Positions 21,363-34,510 are shown, counted from the first letter of the stretch. The stretch is 64,000 nucleotides of DNA from Acanthacorydalis orientalis (GCA_034766995.1 CM068317.1:30171501-30235500); one strand, 5' to 3'. Numbers and translations: made by a program. The notes: generated by a model from the sequence alone, not told the origin.

Positions 21363-22454
21363 ATCTGTTCAAAAAATTCTAGGTTAGTTTTTATTTCAAA
21401 ACGTACATTTGTTATTATTGCATCGTTTACCCTCGAAAGTAATCTATTTCAGATAATATGCACTTTTCGTTGCGTTATTAACATTTTCAGATAGAATGTT
21501 AATCTTTTTCAACTATTATATTATTAATTTTTGACTTTATATTGTTTTAAATAGCTGGTATGTTATCCATTTCTTTCTTTTAATTTCTTTCTTCAAAATT
21601 TAGAAAGAAATAAGAAATCACAGAACGAGATTGAATGAATATTGAATGGTAGTGTCGTAGTAATTTGGCTCTGGTCAAAAATTCTTAATTAGAGATTGTA
21701 GTCTTTAAAAATAATTGATATGGTTTAAAAATCAATGATAATTTTCACACCATTGGCGTTGGATTTTCTAATTTCATCTTTTAATTAAATAAACATATTT
21801 GTATGTAAGTTTTGATTGGCTCTAGTATAGAATTATTTATATTTTTATAAAAATTTTTGATATTGTGGCTAAATTTATTTCCCAAAATGAGTTTTTTATT
21901 ATCTTGCAAACCGCAGTGAGGTAACAATTTTGAAACTATGGTACTATTTTATCTCTCTAAGAATGATGGATCATCATCTAAATAAAAAATGACCAGTAAT
22001 AAACTATTAAATGTTTTTATTTTTACAAAAATATTTAATTAATTATTAAAATATAGAAGTTTGCGAGGTAATGAAAAAAATATTTATATAATCTCTGATT
22101 GATTATTCGACCGATAAATACAAATTCCTGATGGATAATAATGCGATCAATAAAAAACTGTTCACATTTGCCCTAATATTATTGTCTCTTTTTCTGGAAG
22201 CTGCTATGATAGTAACTTTCATTGGGAATATTAAAGACTCGTTTATTAGTTATAATTCTGCAACTACCATTTATGATTGTATATTTGATGAATTAGATTC
22301 GATTTCTAAACTTCGTTTTAGATTTTGTTATATTTTTTAATGGTCATTTTTTTAACAAACTTTAAAAATTTTTACAGACAGTCAACATATGTTAAAGTTG
22401 GATCAAATGCATATTACTCAGTGAGATTTTCTTGAAGAAAATAGTAGATAATAA

Positions 22455-22455
<1 letters not shown>
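21363..22455. other. AT-rich DNA, no credible gene
   Basis: A plus-strand 69-codon frame at 22131-22340 (MDNNAINKKLFTFALILLSL) has a hydrophobic start, but AT-rich codon use is as expected by chance. 21880-22010 may be a very diverged foldback copy. Confidence 0.4.

Positions 22456-22503
<48 letters not shown>
22456..22503. repeat. (TA)n tract, left half of a split microsatellite
   Basis: Continues as 22616-22651 on the other side of an inserted element. Confidence 0.95.
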
Positions 22504-22506
<3 letters not shown>

Positions 22507-22612
22507 GGATTCAATATAGGCTTTTACATGAAAGTATTAAAAAAAATCATGTTTTTTTTAATTTTTGCGATTTTTTTCTAAATGTTTCCATGTAAAAGCC
22601 TAAATTGAATCC

Positions 22613-22615
<3 letters not shown>
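22504..22615. mobile_element. 112-bp TIR element (GGATTCAA family) inside a TA tract
   Basis: Nearly perfect ~29-bp inverted ends: TGGGGATTCAATATAGGC on the left and, reversed, TGGGGATTCAATTTAGGC on the right, with TTTTACATG further in. It has TA on both sides and sits in the middle of a TA microsatellite. No coding capacity. Related copies are at 41710, 45157 and 51028. TA targeting and size suggest a Tc1/mariner-type MITE. Confidence 0.85.

Positions 22616-22651
<36 letters not shown>
22616..22651. repeat. (TA)n tract, right half of the split microsatellite
   Basis: See 22456-22503. Confidence 0.95.
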
Positions 22652-22653
<2 letters not shown>

Positions 22654-23760
22654 TAGAAACAGAACTAAAAAAATAGCTGTCTAAATCTAAGTAATTAAAT
22701 TTAAGCATTTTATCTTCGAATTCCATCGAATCGAACTATAAATCTATGTAACTACATATGTTTCCTTGTTAAGAAATTACTTACTTATTAATTCACTGAA
22801 AACGTTTAATAAATATTTTCACATCAGTTCATACTTAACTGAATATTTTAATAAAAAGGAAAAAATGTTGTGTGCCGAATTTAAATCCATTGATATTAAT
22901 AAAAACAGAACCGGTTTCATATTATTTGCTATTGCAATAAAAGAATGGTATCAAAATATATTTACCATTAAAAGTCTATTATTTTTCAATAAGAATAACA
23001 AGAAAAGAAAATTGTAATCAAATAGCTTAATTATCTATCTTCTACATTCTATAAATAAACAGATTGAAATAAAATTAATCTCACCTTTTAATTAGATTTC
23101 TATTTCAAATGTTAATCATGTATCTGCTAATTACATTTAAAAATTTAAATAATTAAACGTGAACTGGTGATAGTGTATCTCTGTATAATTTAACGTATTT
23201 AGTTATGAAAAGATTTAATAGTAATGTGACATTTAATGAATGCATCAACTGAAAAAATGATTAAAAACTGTTAATAAAAACAGTTTCCTAAAATAACTTA
23301 ATATTTTTTCTTTAATATGAATTAAGAAACAACACGAAGCATAGCTTTGATAATTCTTATGTAAGGAGATTATTTGATTCTTTTATATTCTAATATAACA
23401 AAAGTGTTTCATTTAAAGCAGCATATTATAAGATCAAAAAGAATATATCAGAAGAAATAAATAAAAATATAACGTTTGTGTAGTACTATTGTCGGATTCC
23501 AGACATAAACGATAACGATGGGTTAAGTGAGATAAAAGAAATATTTCTCGGAATTAAATCATTAACAACAATATTATACTAAATTTGTATTGAAATAAGT
23601 ATGCTAATTAATGTTTGAATTTTATTATAAAATATAAACCGAAGCTTTAAATAAATTAATGAACTCGAATGAAATTTAATTGACTTATTTATTATTAAAT
23701 TGAATATTATTTTACTTGTGAGAAGTACAAGTACGTTATAAGTGATTGTAGATACATATT

Positions 23761-23762
<2 letters not shown>
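22652..23762. other. AT-rich DNA, nothing recognised
   Basis: A chance-like 83-codon frame at 22766-23017 has no motif. Confidence 0.45.

Positions 23763-23815
<53 letters not shown>
23763..23815. repeat. (TA)n microsatellite
   Basis: About 26 units. Confidence 0.96.
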
Positions 23816-23820
<5 letters not shown>

Positions 23821-24743
23821 CACATATGTGTATATGATGAGCGTGTGTGTACTCGTGTTTTTTATGTGTATTTGCAGCACCTTTAAAACGAAACGAATTT
23901 TCCTTATTGTATAATTTATACTAAGTCCACCCACACACATATTATGTAAGGGTTGATTCTTAAGGACGCAGCGCGAAGCAATGACAGAACACTAAAAAAT
24001 AATGGTTTGAGTGTAGGAGACGAAACGAGTGAGTGTGGCGGTCGACGGCGACGTTGGTGGTGTAGGTGAGCCAGACGTCGGTGTGGGGTGCACACGCATC
24101 CACTACCCCTTAGATATTTTCTTCTGCACGTACACGCTACTCGATTTAAATATGCGTCCATCTTTTCCATCGTTGATGAGAAAAACCACCCTCCCCACGT
24201 TATTCACATACACACGCCGCCCTGCAAAAAACCCACCACATCTCTCCGTTTCGTTCTGCACGCACCGGTCGCGTATTTCCATCACAATCGTATTAATTCA
24301 TTATTTCGCGTTTTCTTAAATTCGCACATTCGTTTTGTTCTATACAGAAAATTACGCTTTCTTCAATTGGTGTCGTCCTTGTCGCGACTGCGTTCAATGC
24401 AACGCACTGTTTCAGTCTGTTTCAATTTTGTGTCTTGGATGTTAAATTCTAGTCGATTTATTTCTTGCTTTAATGATATGTTCTCGAATTGAATGTTAGT
24501 GTTTTTTCGTACGTGTGAGATGGAAGATAGATATACAATAGATACGTTTCATATCTCTCTCTTTTCAGCACGGATTAATATTGATGGTTTTTCGTCTGTA
24601 TTTCATATCTTTTGTGCGCGAATTAAAATTTTCATTACGCGTTTCGTTGGCCCATTCGAACACCCCGGCATCTCTCATACCACGCGTTCGGTGTCTTGAA
24701 ATACATGCCTTACGTATTTTAATTATAAGAAATCGGGAGGTGA

Positions 24744-24875
24744 ATGGATGCCTATAGCTCCGCTAGAGCCATGCTTGCTTCTGCTTGCTTGCTTGCCTGC
24801 CTGCTTGCAAGATCCGCTAGCCTCGCTATGCTCTGGCTGGATGGTTTGATTCCGCTGAATCGACCTAATGGGTAG
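24744..24875 (+). CDS. small hydrophobic ORF (43 aa), unrecognised
   Basis: Starts MDAYSSARAMLASACLLACL, continues with an Ala/Leu-rich stretch and ends at TAG 24873-24875. The Cys/Leu/Ala run comes from a TTGC-type tandem repeat (24774-24808), so it may be an accident of that repeat. It resembles a signal peptide or membrane segment only in composition. Confidence 0.2.
   Translation: MDAYSSARAMLASACLLACLLARSASLAMLWLDGLIPLNRPNG
24774..24808. repeat. imperfect (TTGC)n tandem repeat
   Basis: Seven or so TTGC/CTGC units. Confidence 0.88.
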
Positions 24876-25023
24876 GAACATGGAGAAGAAAACGAAGGGG
24901 GTGTTTTTAACTCGTCGATGTGTGGGTGGTTAAAAAGACCAACACATTCTTAGTCAATTATTCTGTATCACACATATATTCATAAATAACTTTATATATA
25001 CATTCTCATACACATAGACAAAA

Positions 25024-25066
25024 TGTATGTATATATACATATACATATACATATATATATATATAA
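25024..25066. repeat. interrupted (TA)n microsatellite
   Basis: TATGTATATATACATATACA start, then TA. Confidence 0.9.
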
Positions 25067-25158
25067 ACTAAATACGTACACAATAACTGATCACTGAAAC
25101 AAAATCACTTTCAGTGTTTTCTAAAAACTATTTGAAAAATGTTACAATCACTTATACA

Positions 25159-25173
25159 AACATACATACATAC

Positions 25174-25233
<60 letters not shown>
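25159..25233. repeat. (CATA)n(TA)n microsatellite
   Basis: CATA units, then about 26 TA units, ending 16 bp before the Helitron-like copy 2. Confidence 0.95.
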
Positions 25234-25235
<2 letters not shown>

Positions 25236-25249
25236 TTAAAGTAATAGGA

Positions 25250-25483
25250 TCTTAATAATAAAAATTCACATTACTCGCCACTTTGTCCGCAACGTGGCCA
25301 TCTGTCGCCATCTAGTGAATGTTGTGTATAAGGACACTTTCACAATGGATATGGTACTTTAATTTATTAAGTTTTGTTCTTAGGTATTTTTTATATTTAA
25401 ATATATTATAGAAACCAATAAACAGTTTTTATTTCTATGTTTTTTTTCTATTTGCCCGTGAAATTAGACGGGCTAGATACTAG
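25250..25483 (+). mobile_element. Helitron-like non-autonomous element, copy 2 (234 bp)
   Basis: Begins TCTTAATAATAAAAATTCAC after an A and ends CTAG before a T. A hairpin GCCCGT/ACGGGC (25454-25473) lies 10 nt before the end. Relative to copy 1 the stem bases differ, yet pairing is kept. The internal GCCACTTTGTCCGC block is shared by the family. Confidence 0.72.
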
Positions 25484-25774
25484 TTTATGAATATAAAACT
25501 CTTAAAGCTCAAATATTCATCTTTTTATCAATATTAAAAACAATAATCAGACAAATTAACTATGATCATAGTAGGGTTTTAAGTAATTGAGGTTAAAAAC
25601 AGAACTTTAAGTAACAAAAGTTAATATATTAACATTTGCAAAGAAACAACTACGACGGAATTAATAATAGTTTTTTCTAGAATTATATATTATTACTAAG
25701 TAAACTTCTATGATACAACTTAAATAGAAATATTTATAAGAAATATGTACAACTAAATAGAATTACTTATTTTG

Positions 25775-25785
<11 letters not shown>
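25484..25785. other. AT-rich DNA, nothing recognised
   Basis: No structure seen. Confidence 0.5.
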
Positions 25786-25842
<57 letters not shown>

Positions 25843-25951
25843 TGTATATATATATATACATATACACGTAAATATATATATATATATATACATATATACG
25901 TATATATATAATATATATATATATATATATTCATATAAATATATTCATATA

Positions 25952-26024
<73 letters not shown>
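25786..26024. repeat. long complex (TA)n tract (~240 bp)
   Basis: TA with GTAT, ACGTA, TTCATATAAATATTC and ACA interruptions. Confidence 0.96.
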
Positions 26025-26026
<2 letters not shown>

Positions 26027-26420
26027 CGACAAGAGACTTGTTTGAAAATGAGTGAAATAAAACGGATATTATAAAATATATTTTCTAAGAAGAGAAATTC
26101 AACAACCTACATGGTATGTATTCGAACCTGCGACCTTCTGGAATTTATACCATGAAGCAAACAAATCACGTTTATATAAAACGGTGCAAGAAGTCTATAC
26201 ATCACGCATAGTGTGTGTATCGAGTGAGGTCATTTTCACGGATGCTGTGTCATGGACGACCATCAAATATGGATTGAATCCGATCTCGGGGTAGAATTAA
26301 TCGATTAAGCGTGGAGAATTCAATACTCACATGCGGTATCAAATCGTTTCTTCACTAGTATCTGTAAAAAGGTACCGCTGTGTATTTTTTTCGTTTCGAT
26401 CACTGTATAAAAAAAAATGA
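26025..26420. other. less AT-rich block with a tRNA-like B box
   Basis: Minus-strand AAGGTCGCAGGTTCGAATAC (26137-26118) is like a tRNA T-arm, and TTTGCTTCATGGTATAAA just upstream resembles a D-arm. The anticodon arm is missing between them, so it is at most a tRNA-derived remnant. The rest (26200-26360) is unassigned. Confidence 0.35.
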
Positions 26421-26830
26421 ATTATACACATAATAGGTAGTAAAAATATAAGTAAATCGTTTACATACGTATTATCGCACAGAACCGTAATCAGATTCGT
26501 TTCTAAATTTTTTTTAATAATTTTATTTCATGGTAAATTGATTCTATGCATTTATATACAGGACTTGAATGCAATGTTCAATGTTAGTAATGAAAAAACT
26601 AAATAAATCAGACGTGAAAAAATATCAATATTTTAAATCAATCTTTTTCTCATAAATTTAATTAAATTTAAAAAAATGGTAGAACTCAATGTATAATAGT
26701 CATGAAGTGATGAAATAAAATGCTAAAAGTATATCAGTAACATTAAACCATGTCTCGAAAGGAATAAAAAGGAAAATATTAATTAAATTCATTTTAAATA
26801 ATTTATAAAATAAATTCGTATCTATGATCT

Positions 26831-26862
26831 CTGTATATATATGTGTGTATATATATATATAT

Positions 26863-26920
<58 letters not shown>
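26831..26920. repeat. (TA)n / (CA)n microsatellite
   Basis: TA, ACACACACAC, then about 25 TA units. Confidence 0.95.
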
Positions 26921-26922
<2 letters not shown>

Positions 26923-28564
26923 TCAGCCACTGTAATTCCATTGCATCGGACTAAATTCAACAGACACAATACAAGCGTAGTTTGATTTATATCTTTGAGA
27001 TAAAATAAGCATTTTCAATATATAAAGTATAGTGTTAAGAATAGACAATCAAAATAAAAATTTCAAAATTAGAAATAACAATTCTATTAAACTAAAATTA
27101 TTTTTTTTGAACTAATTAAGTAATTTGAAACGACACTTCAAATTGTATAAACATTGGCTATTCTTATTTAATGAATTAAATCATTAATTACATTCTTTTC
27201 AATGAGATACGTACCTAATTATTTATTTATTATCGCACTATAAACAGAGTATCAGTTTTTGGAACATTTTAATATTAATTTCAAATCATTTCTGAATACT
27301 GACCACTAATATTCCCTGTCAGCAATATTTATCAGTTATCATAATTAATCTTCAGTCATCCAGTTATATAAATAGGTCTTTCGATTCTATTAAATTCTGT
27401 GGGAGGAGGAGGCATGCTCAAAATATTTTACTCTAAATTCATTTAGATTTCATTTGGTGATAGTACCTGGTATTCACTGGATCTAGCAGCTTTTATTAAA
27501 TTTATTAGGAACAAGTTAAAGATTTCGACTAGATCTTGTAGTACATTAATCGCTACTAAGTAATGGGACCTATTGCAGTGCTTAGTTAAGATTATGAAAA
27601 TAGTGTTGGATATTTTGGGCATTGTAATTTCACTATTAATTTAAGTGGTTTTGTGTTAACAAATAATTTAGTTTTCTGCACTGTGCACATTATCGTAACT
27701 TTACATACACCTCAGATACTGAATCAAGCTTTTCTAATGGACTGTGTAATACATCATTTACAAAATCATTTGTAGAAACATTTTCAAGTTGCTTTAGTTT
27801 AATTTACTTCACTTTTCTGTAGAATTAAAGCCAAAATCTCTAGAAAAATTATTCAGTATGTCAAAGTATATCAAATGTAGAATATATTCTGTAACGTATT
27901 ATAATTTGTAACTTTAAAAATTCTTTGATACTAAATTAATAACATTATTATAAGGAATAAAAAATGAAATTTTCCTTTATTATTAATTAAATATTCTGAA
28001 TTAGTACTATATTTACTGGATAATATTTTCCTACTTGTCTTAATTCATTGAATTGCTTATGTATTACTTTGCTGAAACTAGTTTGGGTTGTAGAGTCATC
28101 TTTAGATAGTTTACTGTGTATTTCAAGCTGTATGAAAATAGTTCAAAGGCTGAAACTATTTGTTATATATTACTATATAATTGATTTATCTGGACTAACA
28201 CCATCAAAACAAAATATTAACAGTCACCCGAATGAAAACAACACACATTAAATCATTATTCGATAATCAATTGTTAAAAAAGTTTTTTCTTAATTTGTTT
28301 CTTTTTCATAATTTTTAAAAATCATTTAACATAGTGATATATTTGTAATTAGATAGATCTTTTTTAGAACAAAATATGTAATTTGTTTGAATAATAAAAA
28401 TTTTCATAATTACGAATGAAATGATATAGTTTTAAAATAAAAAAAGAAGACAATAAATTGTATAAATGTTGACTTTTTATATATTGCTGTTCTGAAAAGA
28501 TATTCGATATAATTTTTGTTAGTGATTTCGTCATGATTGATTTTTTAACAGTGCATTATTTTGC
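26921..28564. other. AT-rich DNA, nothing recognised
   Basis: 27360-27760 is somewhat more complex and single-copy-looking but has no frame above chance. The 67-codon frame at 28048 has no motif. Confidence 0.45.
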
Positions 28565-28715
28565 TTTCACACACGAATACATTTTTCAACTCACAAACCA
28601 CACCGAATTTTTCAATCATAAATATTCAATAAATGATTATTATTTTCGATTGTCGCTTATGCACATTTCAATGGAAACGACATCATACTTAGAGTGTAGT
28701 AACCAAAAACTTTTT
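28565..28715. repeat. foldback repeat, left arm
   Basis: CAACTCACAAACCACACCGA, TTCAATAAATGATTATTATT, GATTGTCGCTTATGCACATT and TTTCAATGGAAACGACATCA follow the family order. Confidence 0.78.
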
Positions 28716-28873
28716 TTGATTTTTTAGAACAATTCTTTGATTTGATTAAAAAATAACTTAGTAAGATATAAAATGTACTTTTACAAAAATGAAAATGCTT
28801 AATTTTAAATTATGTCGAGTAATTAAAAACTTTCCACATTAAATTTGTTATTTTATTAATACACAATTACATG

Positions 28874-29330
<457 letters not shown>

Positions 29331-30165
29331 TATATCTTTGTATTTGTATATGTGAAATAAATTGAGAAAGAATGCAATCAGAATTTAAAATTCATTATTT
29401 TTTCAATATAGAAAAACATTCCATTAATTTTCTTATTGTATCATTCACTCTGTGCATATGGGAACCGTATTTTTTATTCGCATAGCGCAAGGCCAATAAT
29501 TTAATAAATATATACACACACACTCGTATCCACGTATATACATAAATACTCACACAGAGTGTAGGTAATGTATACACATATAAATAACCTATACGCTACT
29601 AGACAAATTACAGAATTGAATAAGGCATGCTTATAGTTCTATCAATATAATATACTTTCACATGTATTATATTATTATTATTTCCAATCTATAATCTATT
29701 TGTAATTCGATTGCACGTACGAAATTAAAAATCATTTACTGTAATGTGAATCGGTGTGATTGGTTTTGTACAGAGTGTGTTTTTCATTTCGATAAAAAAT
29801 TGTTCGAGTTGTTTTTCGTTTCGATGACAATTGTGTTAAGTTAAATCGACACAATTAACTGTGACAATTTGTCAAATAAAGTGTTTAACCATAATGACTT
29901 TTTTCTCATTAACGTTCAGTCGGTTTCTAGAAAAATATTTATTTGATATTTAATTAATTTGTTTATTCTATATAAAATGTTTTGCTTTAAAATTAATCGA
30001 CTGAAGAATAAATATTGAACATTCATACGTGTTTAAGTTTCTCTCGATTATACCGAAAATAGAATAAATTGCTGCATTGCTTTTTTACTGTAATGAATTC
30101 AGTTTGATAACAGTTTAAAATAATATGATCTATTATAATATACGACACATCTATGTTTTATTATA
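29331..30165. other. AT-rich DNA, nothing recognised
   Basis: 29730-29900 is single-copy-looking, without frame or repeats. Confidence 0.45.
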
Positions 30166-30721
30166 TTCGGTTCGTAGGAATGTAATTACGGTTTATGACT
30201 TTCAAATTCATATAATTTTTTTAATTTAAGTGGTTTTAAGTGGTCCAGAACTGTTGGATGACTAACGCATAACTTCTGTGCAAGCTCTAGAATTGTTATG
30301 CGTGGTTCTGATTGACTAATTCATTCAGTTGGTCGTTATAAACTGAAGAAGGTTGCCCGCGACATTTTTCATCTTCACAGCTCTCGTCTCCAGCACGAAA
30401 TTTTTGGAACCACCATTGCACCGTAACTTTCTTAACAATACCCACACCAAAAGCATCGTTCTTTACAAGCAATTTCTGCTGCTTTACCACACGTTTTGAA
30501 TTCAAACAAAAAATTGCACTTCTTTTCTATCTTCAATTCTATAGCCCAATTTGAAGCAAAATTAATAATAAAACCAAAGTCGATATTACCAAAATAAAGA
30601 TCGAAAAATGCACACTAAAATGGTATTAACATAAATATGATGAAATGACACATTCATTGAAAAAAATTAAAGTTAATATTCAAAAAAACAAAAACTACAA
30701 TTATTTGTCTATCAACTTAAT
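30166..30721 (-). mobile_element. short mariner derivative (556 bp) with DNA-binding remnant
   Basis: TA duplications at 30164-30165 and 30722-30723. Ends TTCGGTTCGTAGGAATGTAA and, on the other side, TATCAACTTAA are mutated versions of the family ends. Minus-strand remnants include FGVGIVKKVTVQWWFQKFRA and SVYNDQL; the frame is broken by indels near 30320 and 30460. Confidence 0.9.
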
Positions 30722-30984
30722 AATTATTAACATAATTTAATACCCCACTACTTGAAATAACCTAATATACTTTGAAATAAATTTGAACATTACTTCTTTG
30801 TGCTTCTATGTTAATTGAATATAATGTGAATATTTTGTAGTAAATTTAGAGTATTGCCTGAATTTATGAGCAATTTTTATGTAATTCTTAACTAAACTCT
30901 ACATGTCTTGCATTTTAATATATTTATATATCAATTTTTAAAATACATGTAGTTTCCATTGCCAAAATACAATTTTGGCATTGT

Positions 30985-31310
30985 GACTAAATATACTTAC
31001 ACAAATAAATTTTTCGCTCACACCAAATACCAAAAAAGTATTTTGAATCAAACAGTTTCAATAATTGATTATTAAACATTCTGTGTACTTATTATGCGTA
31101 CCTTCGATGGTGATATCATTATCCTCAGAGGGTTTAACTGCAGAAAAATTTGTAAACAAAAATTCTATTTTTTTTGTACATTAACACTCTTAAGATGTTA
31201 GTCTCAGTTGAAATGCATATAAATAACAGTCATAAAAAGTCAATAATCAATTATTGAACCTTTTTCTCAGAACCAGTTTTGTGGTGTTAGTAAAAAATAA
31301 TTTATTAAAA
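30985..31310. repeat. foldback repeat, both arms
   Basis: Left: CTCACACCAAATACC, CAATAATTGATTATTAAACA, TTATGCGTACCTTCGATGG, ATCATTATCCTCAGAGG. Right: CTCTTAAGATG, TGAAATGCATATAAATAACA, CAATAATCAATTATTGAACC, TTTTGTGGTGTTAG. Arms are separated by about 50 bp of loop. Confidence 0.82.
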
Positions 31311-31405
31311 TGAATTTAACTGCTAGAGATGTTTATTTGTAATATCTACGCTGTAAATGAACTTGTTTTTGCTTATAATTTTATTAATACACACACACAT
31401 ATCTA

Positions 31406-31408
<3 letters not shown>

Positions 31409-31455
<47 letters not shown>

Positions 31456-31470
31456 TAGATAGATATATAT
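31409..31470. repeat. (TA)n(GATA)n microsatellite
   Basis: About 22 TA units followed by three GATA units. Confidence 0.95.
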
Positions 31471-32023
31471 GGTGTATAATTGATTCTTTTATAGCTTTGC
31501 AGCTACTTGAATGAGAAATTAAATCAAATCAGTTATTAAGTGGAATAGAAAAGTAATTAAATTATAAAATGTTCAAATAACTATTTAAACAAATAAATAA
31601 AAGAATTTTTTCATGAAGAGTAATTATTGAATTACTTTTTTATATATTTGCTAAACTGATAAATTTTCTACGTCAGATTTTGACATTGCAACTAAACTTA
31701 TTTTACAATAACTCGAGAGATGATCATTGAGAAAACTGTAGGCACCAAAAATAATTTTACAGTGAATGAATTTCTTTTCTTTAAGCATTTTCTAAAATAT
31801 TTTTTATTTGTATCTATTTATGTTTGTATATATTGTTTAGTTATTTACTAAATATTTTAATTTTGTTGTTTATTACATTTTTTTTTTTTTAATTTTTATC
31901 TAATGTTTATATATTTCTTGACTCGTCGATTATATTATACAATAGCTAATTAATTAGTCATTTTATTTAAGATTAAATGTAACTCTGTATAATTCATTTA
32001 TTTAAATGATTTTTGTAGAAATT

Positions 32024-32043
32024 GTATATATATATATACATAC

Positions 32044-32097
<54 letters not shown>
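32024..32097. repeat. (TA)n microsatellite
   Basis: Interrupted by ACATACA near the start. Confidence 0.95.
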
Positions 32098-32099
<2 letters not shown>

Positions 32100-32484
32100 T
32101 GGAGGAACGTCCTGTATTACAAAATATAAACACATAGCAAATGTGTATAATGTAATAGATAATGGAATTTAGATAGAGGAAGAAATTCAGGTAGCTTGTA
32201 ATCTTGGTACATGAGATATATCGATTCAACGGGCCGGCCTCTTTGTTCCAAAGCGATTGTCTTGAGTTGCGTGCGTATTTACAGATGAAGAATCGAGAAT
32301 ACTCTTACAAAATGTAATGCAATGAAACATAATATAAAGAATGGGCAAACGTTCCGTAATGTTTGATAATAGCTTTCTGGTAATATACACTTTAATTCAT
32401 TTTTTTCGCAACTATATTAATAACGGAATAATATATGTGCAAATTATATATGAACTTATTATGTATGTGTATATAGATACATTT
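32098..32484. other. small GC-richer patch at 32225-32330, unassigned
   Basis: AACGGGCCGGCCTC and GAGTTGCGTGCG stand out from the AT background. No frame or RNA fold identified. Confidence 0.35.
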
Positions 32485-32525
32485 ATATATATATATATAT
32501 ATACTATGTATCTATCTATCTATCT

Positions 32526-32564
<39 letters not shown>
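32485..32564. repeat. (TA)n(TATC)n(TA)n microsatellite
   Basis: Two TA tracts flank four TATC units (32508-32524). Confidence 0.95.
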
Positions 32565-32567
<3 letters not shown>

Positions 32568-33939
32568 GATACAACAAGTAAACTAGTATAAGAAAAAAAT
32601 GTTGAAACTGACTCCATAATTACAAATTATTAAAAATATATTTCAATACATTGGAATAAAAAGTAAAATATAAACTTGTTTTATGAATTGAAATGATTTT
32701 ACAATAAACAACTTGTAATTACAATACCTTATTGAGGTTTATTCATAACTGTTTTAATCATTTGATTTGTACAGTTAATGAATCATCTAAAATATAATTG
32801 CATGTGGTGTAATTGAAATAGTTTTTATTTAGTTGTATTCCTTGTTCCCTTAAAGTGAAAATGAAAGATAAACTGCTCTCATTACAAATTTTCAGTTTTT
32901 AGGTAAAAGAAACTGTGTTATTATTAAATAATATTTTCATTTTTAATATAATTATTAAAAGTGTGAAATATTTTCATTTCAATACTTTTATTCTTTCAGA
33001 TTAACAAATATGAAAATAATAAGACAATGGGGATATAAGAAAAAATAATAAAATAAAAATAATTTATTTAAATAAGTAAATAAATATTACTAGTTTAAGA
33101 ATTTTCTTATTTGATACACGTAATAACACTATCAAAATTTGTTCTCATTATAATCGAGACAATGATATTAAATGTTATTTAGTGAAAGATAATATTCTAA
33201 AAGATAGATCTTGTATCCAGTTGTATTCGTCAATTATATGATATACTGGTTGATCATCTATAATGTTTTTAAATTATTAAAATAATTAAAAATATTTAAT
33301 GATTTCTTTTAATTTTATCGTTTCTTGCAATTCAGTAAAATTTAAATTTTTTTTATAAATTCAATTTAATTCTGTTTAAAAGATGTAGTGAAAAAATTTA
33401 ATTTATTTTCCAACAAATAATATGACTTAAAAATAGCTACTGATATGAAAAAGGAAGAAAGTTAAAACGGTAAAAATAGGTGTGATAAATGTAAGAAGTG
33501 GATGTAATAGTGAGAAAAGGAATTATTGATTTAGTCATGAATATATAAAAAGAAATTGATTTCTGAATAGATGGGCTAAAATATAAAAAAAATATTAGTA
33601 GTTTATATTTAGAGAAAATAAAATTTTATTGTTTAATTAGAAAAGAGTTTTATTCAATAATTGACGGTTAGAAGTTGAATTTGATAATGAAAATATAATA
33701 ATTATTGATTATATATTTTTTAGGATATCATATATAAATTTTTTATTGTATCAGAAATTTTTTTCATGATAATTTATTTTATAGTTAGAATTTTAAGAAT
33801 TAACAACAAAACAAGATAAGTAAGAAAAAGTATTGTTTAGTTATAATGGAAATACTTTAAGTATTTCAAAGAAGAAATCATAGAAGAATTTTTAAAGAAA
33901 TTTAAAAATAGTTTTCATTATTTAAGACTAGAGTGATAC

Positions 33940-33940
<1 letters not shown>
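32565..33940. other. very AT-rich DNA, nothing recognised
   Basis: 33400-33900 is strongly purine-rich on the plus strand, but no repeat ends or frames were found. Confidence 0.5.

Positions 33941-34019
<79 letters not shown>
33941..34019. repeat. (TA)n microsatellite
   Basis: About 38 units. Confidence 0.97.
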
Positions 34020-34023
<4 letters not shown>

Positions 34024-34510
34024 AAGTATTCGAGTTACAATTTTCTCGATGGAGCAAAACGTCGAGCACGTAAAAAAAGTCACACACATTCCAGAAAAGC
34101 ACGAACGCGGAGCTATCATCAATAAACGCAAACACTTCGCAAAGAATTAATGTTTCTTACACGCGTTGTGACCACCCCGAAACAACCCTACTGCGTACCC
34201 ATTATCAAATCAACCCTCTGTGTAAGCGAATGCGAACTCGTTCAATGCTCTGAACGTAAACCTATATAAGAATCAAAATGTAGTCGCAGCCGGAGACCCC
34301 TTTGAAAATAATGTGCATTTTCTTATTTCCTTTCGACTTGCACACGTACGCGCAAGGAAATGAACCCGCGCCTCTTCGATGCACACGCACAAAAATATAT
34401 TGCCGAATAGCGATCCTCTCGAATTTACCCTGTCGTACAGTTAACACCCCCCTCCCGTAGCCATGTCGTCCTCAATCGGCCCCGTCGTCTCATACCTACT
34501 ACTTAATTCT
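34020..34510. other. GC-richer island with TATATAAG
   Basis: CG-containing block. TATATAAG at 34263-34270 resembles a TATA box, but no initiator motif lies 28-32 bp downstream. Minus-strand frames of 60-75 codons (34135-33902 and 34447-34262) have no recognised motif. A possible promoter or exon of an unidentified gene. Confidence 0.35.

Larger units (their letters stand above)
23940..24900. other. GC-richer island, possible exon or regulatory block
   Basis: The largest non-AT block of the window, rich in CACACG and CG dinucleotides. The longest plus frame (24088-24492, 134 codons, MHTHPLPLRYFLLHVHATRF) has no recognised motif, and a minus frame (24170-23916) is also open, so neither is trusted. 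The composition suits an untranslated exon, promoter or enhancer of a nearby gene. No clear TATA/initiator pair or matched splice sites were found. Confidence 0.4.

Noticed and set aside
21850..22010. Another foldback copy
   Set aside because: Only scattered motif similarity; too weak to list as a repeat.
24088..24492. 134-codon frame as a real gene
   Set aside because: No motif, odd His/Pro/Phe composition, and an overlapping open frame on the other strand; openness follows from base composition.
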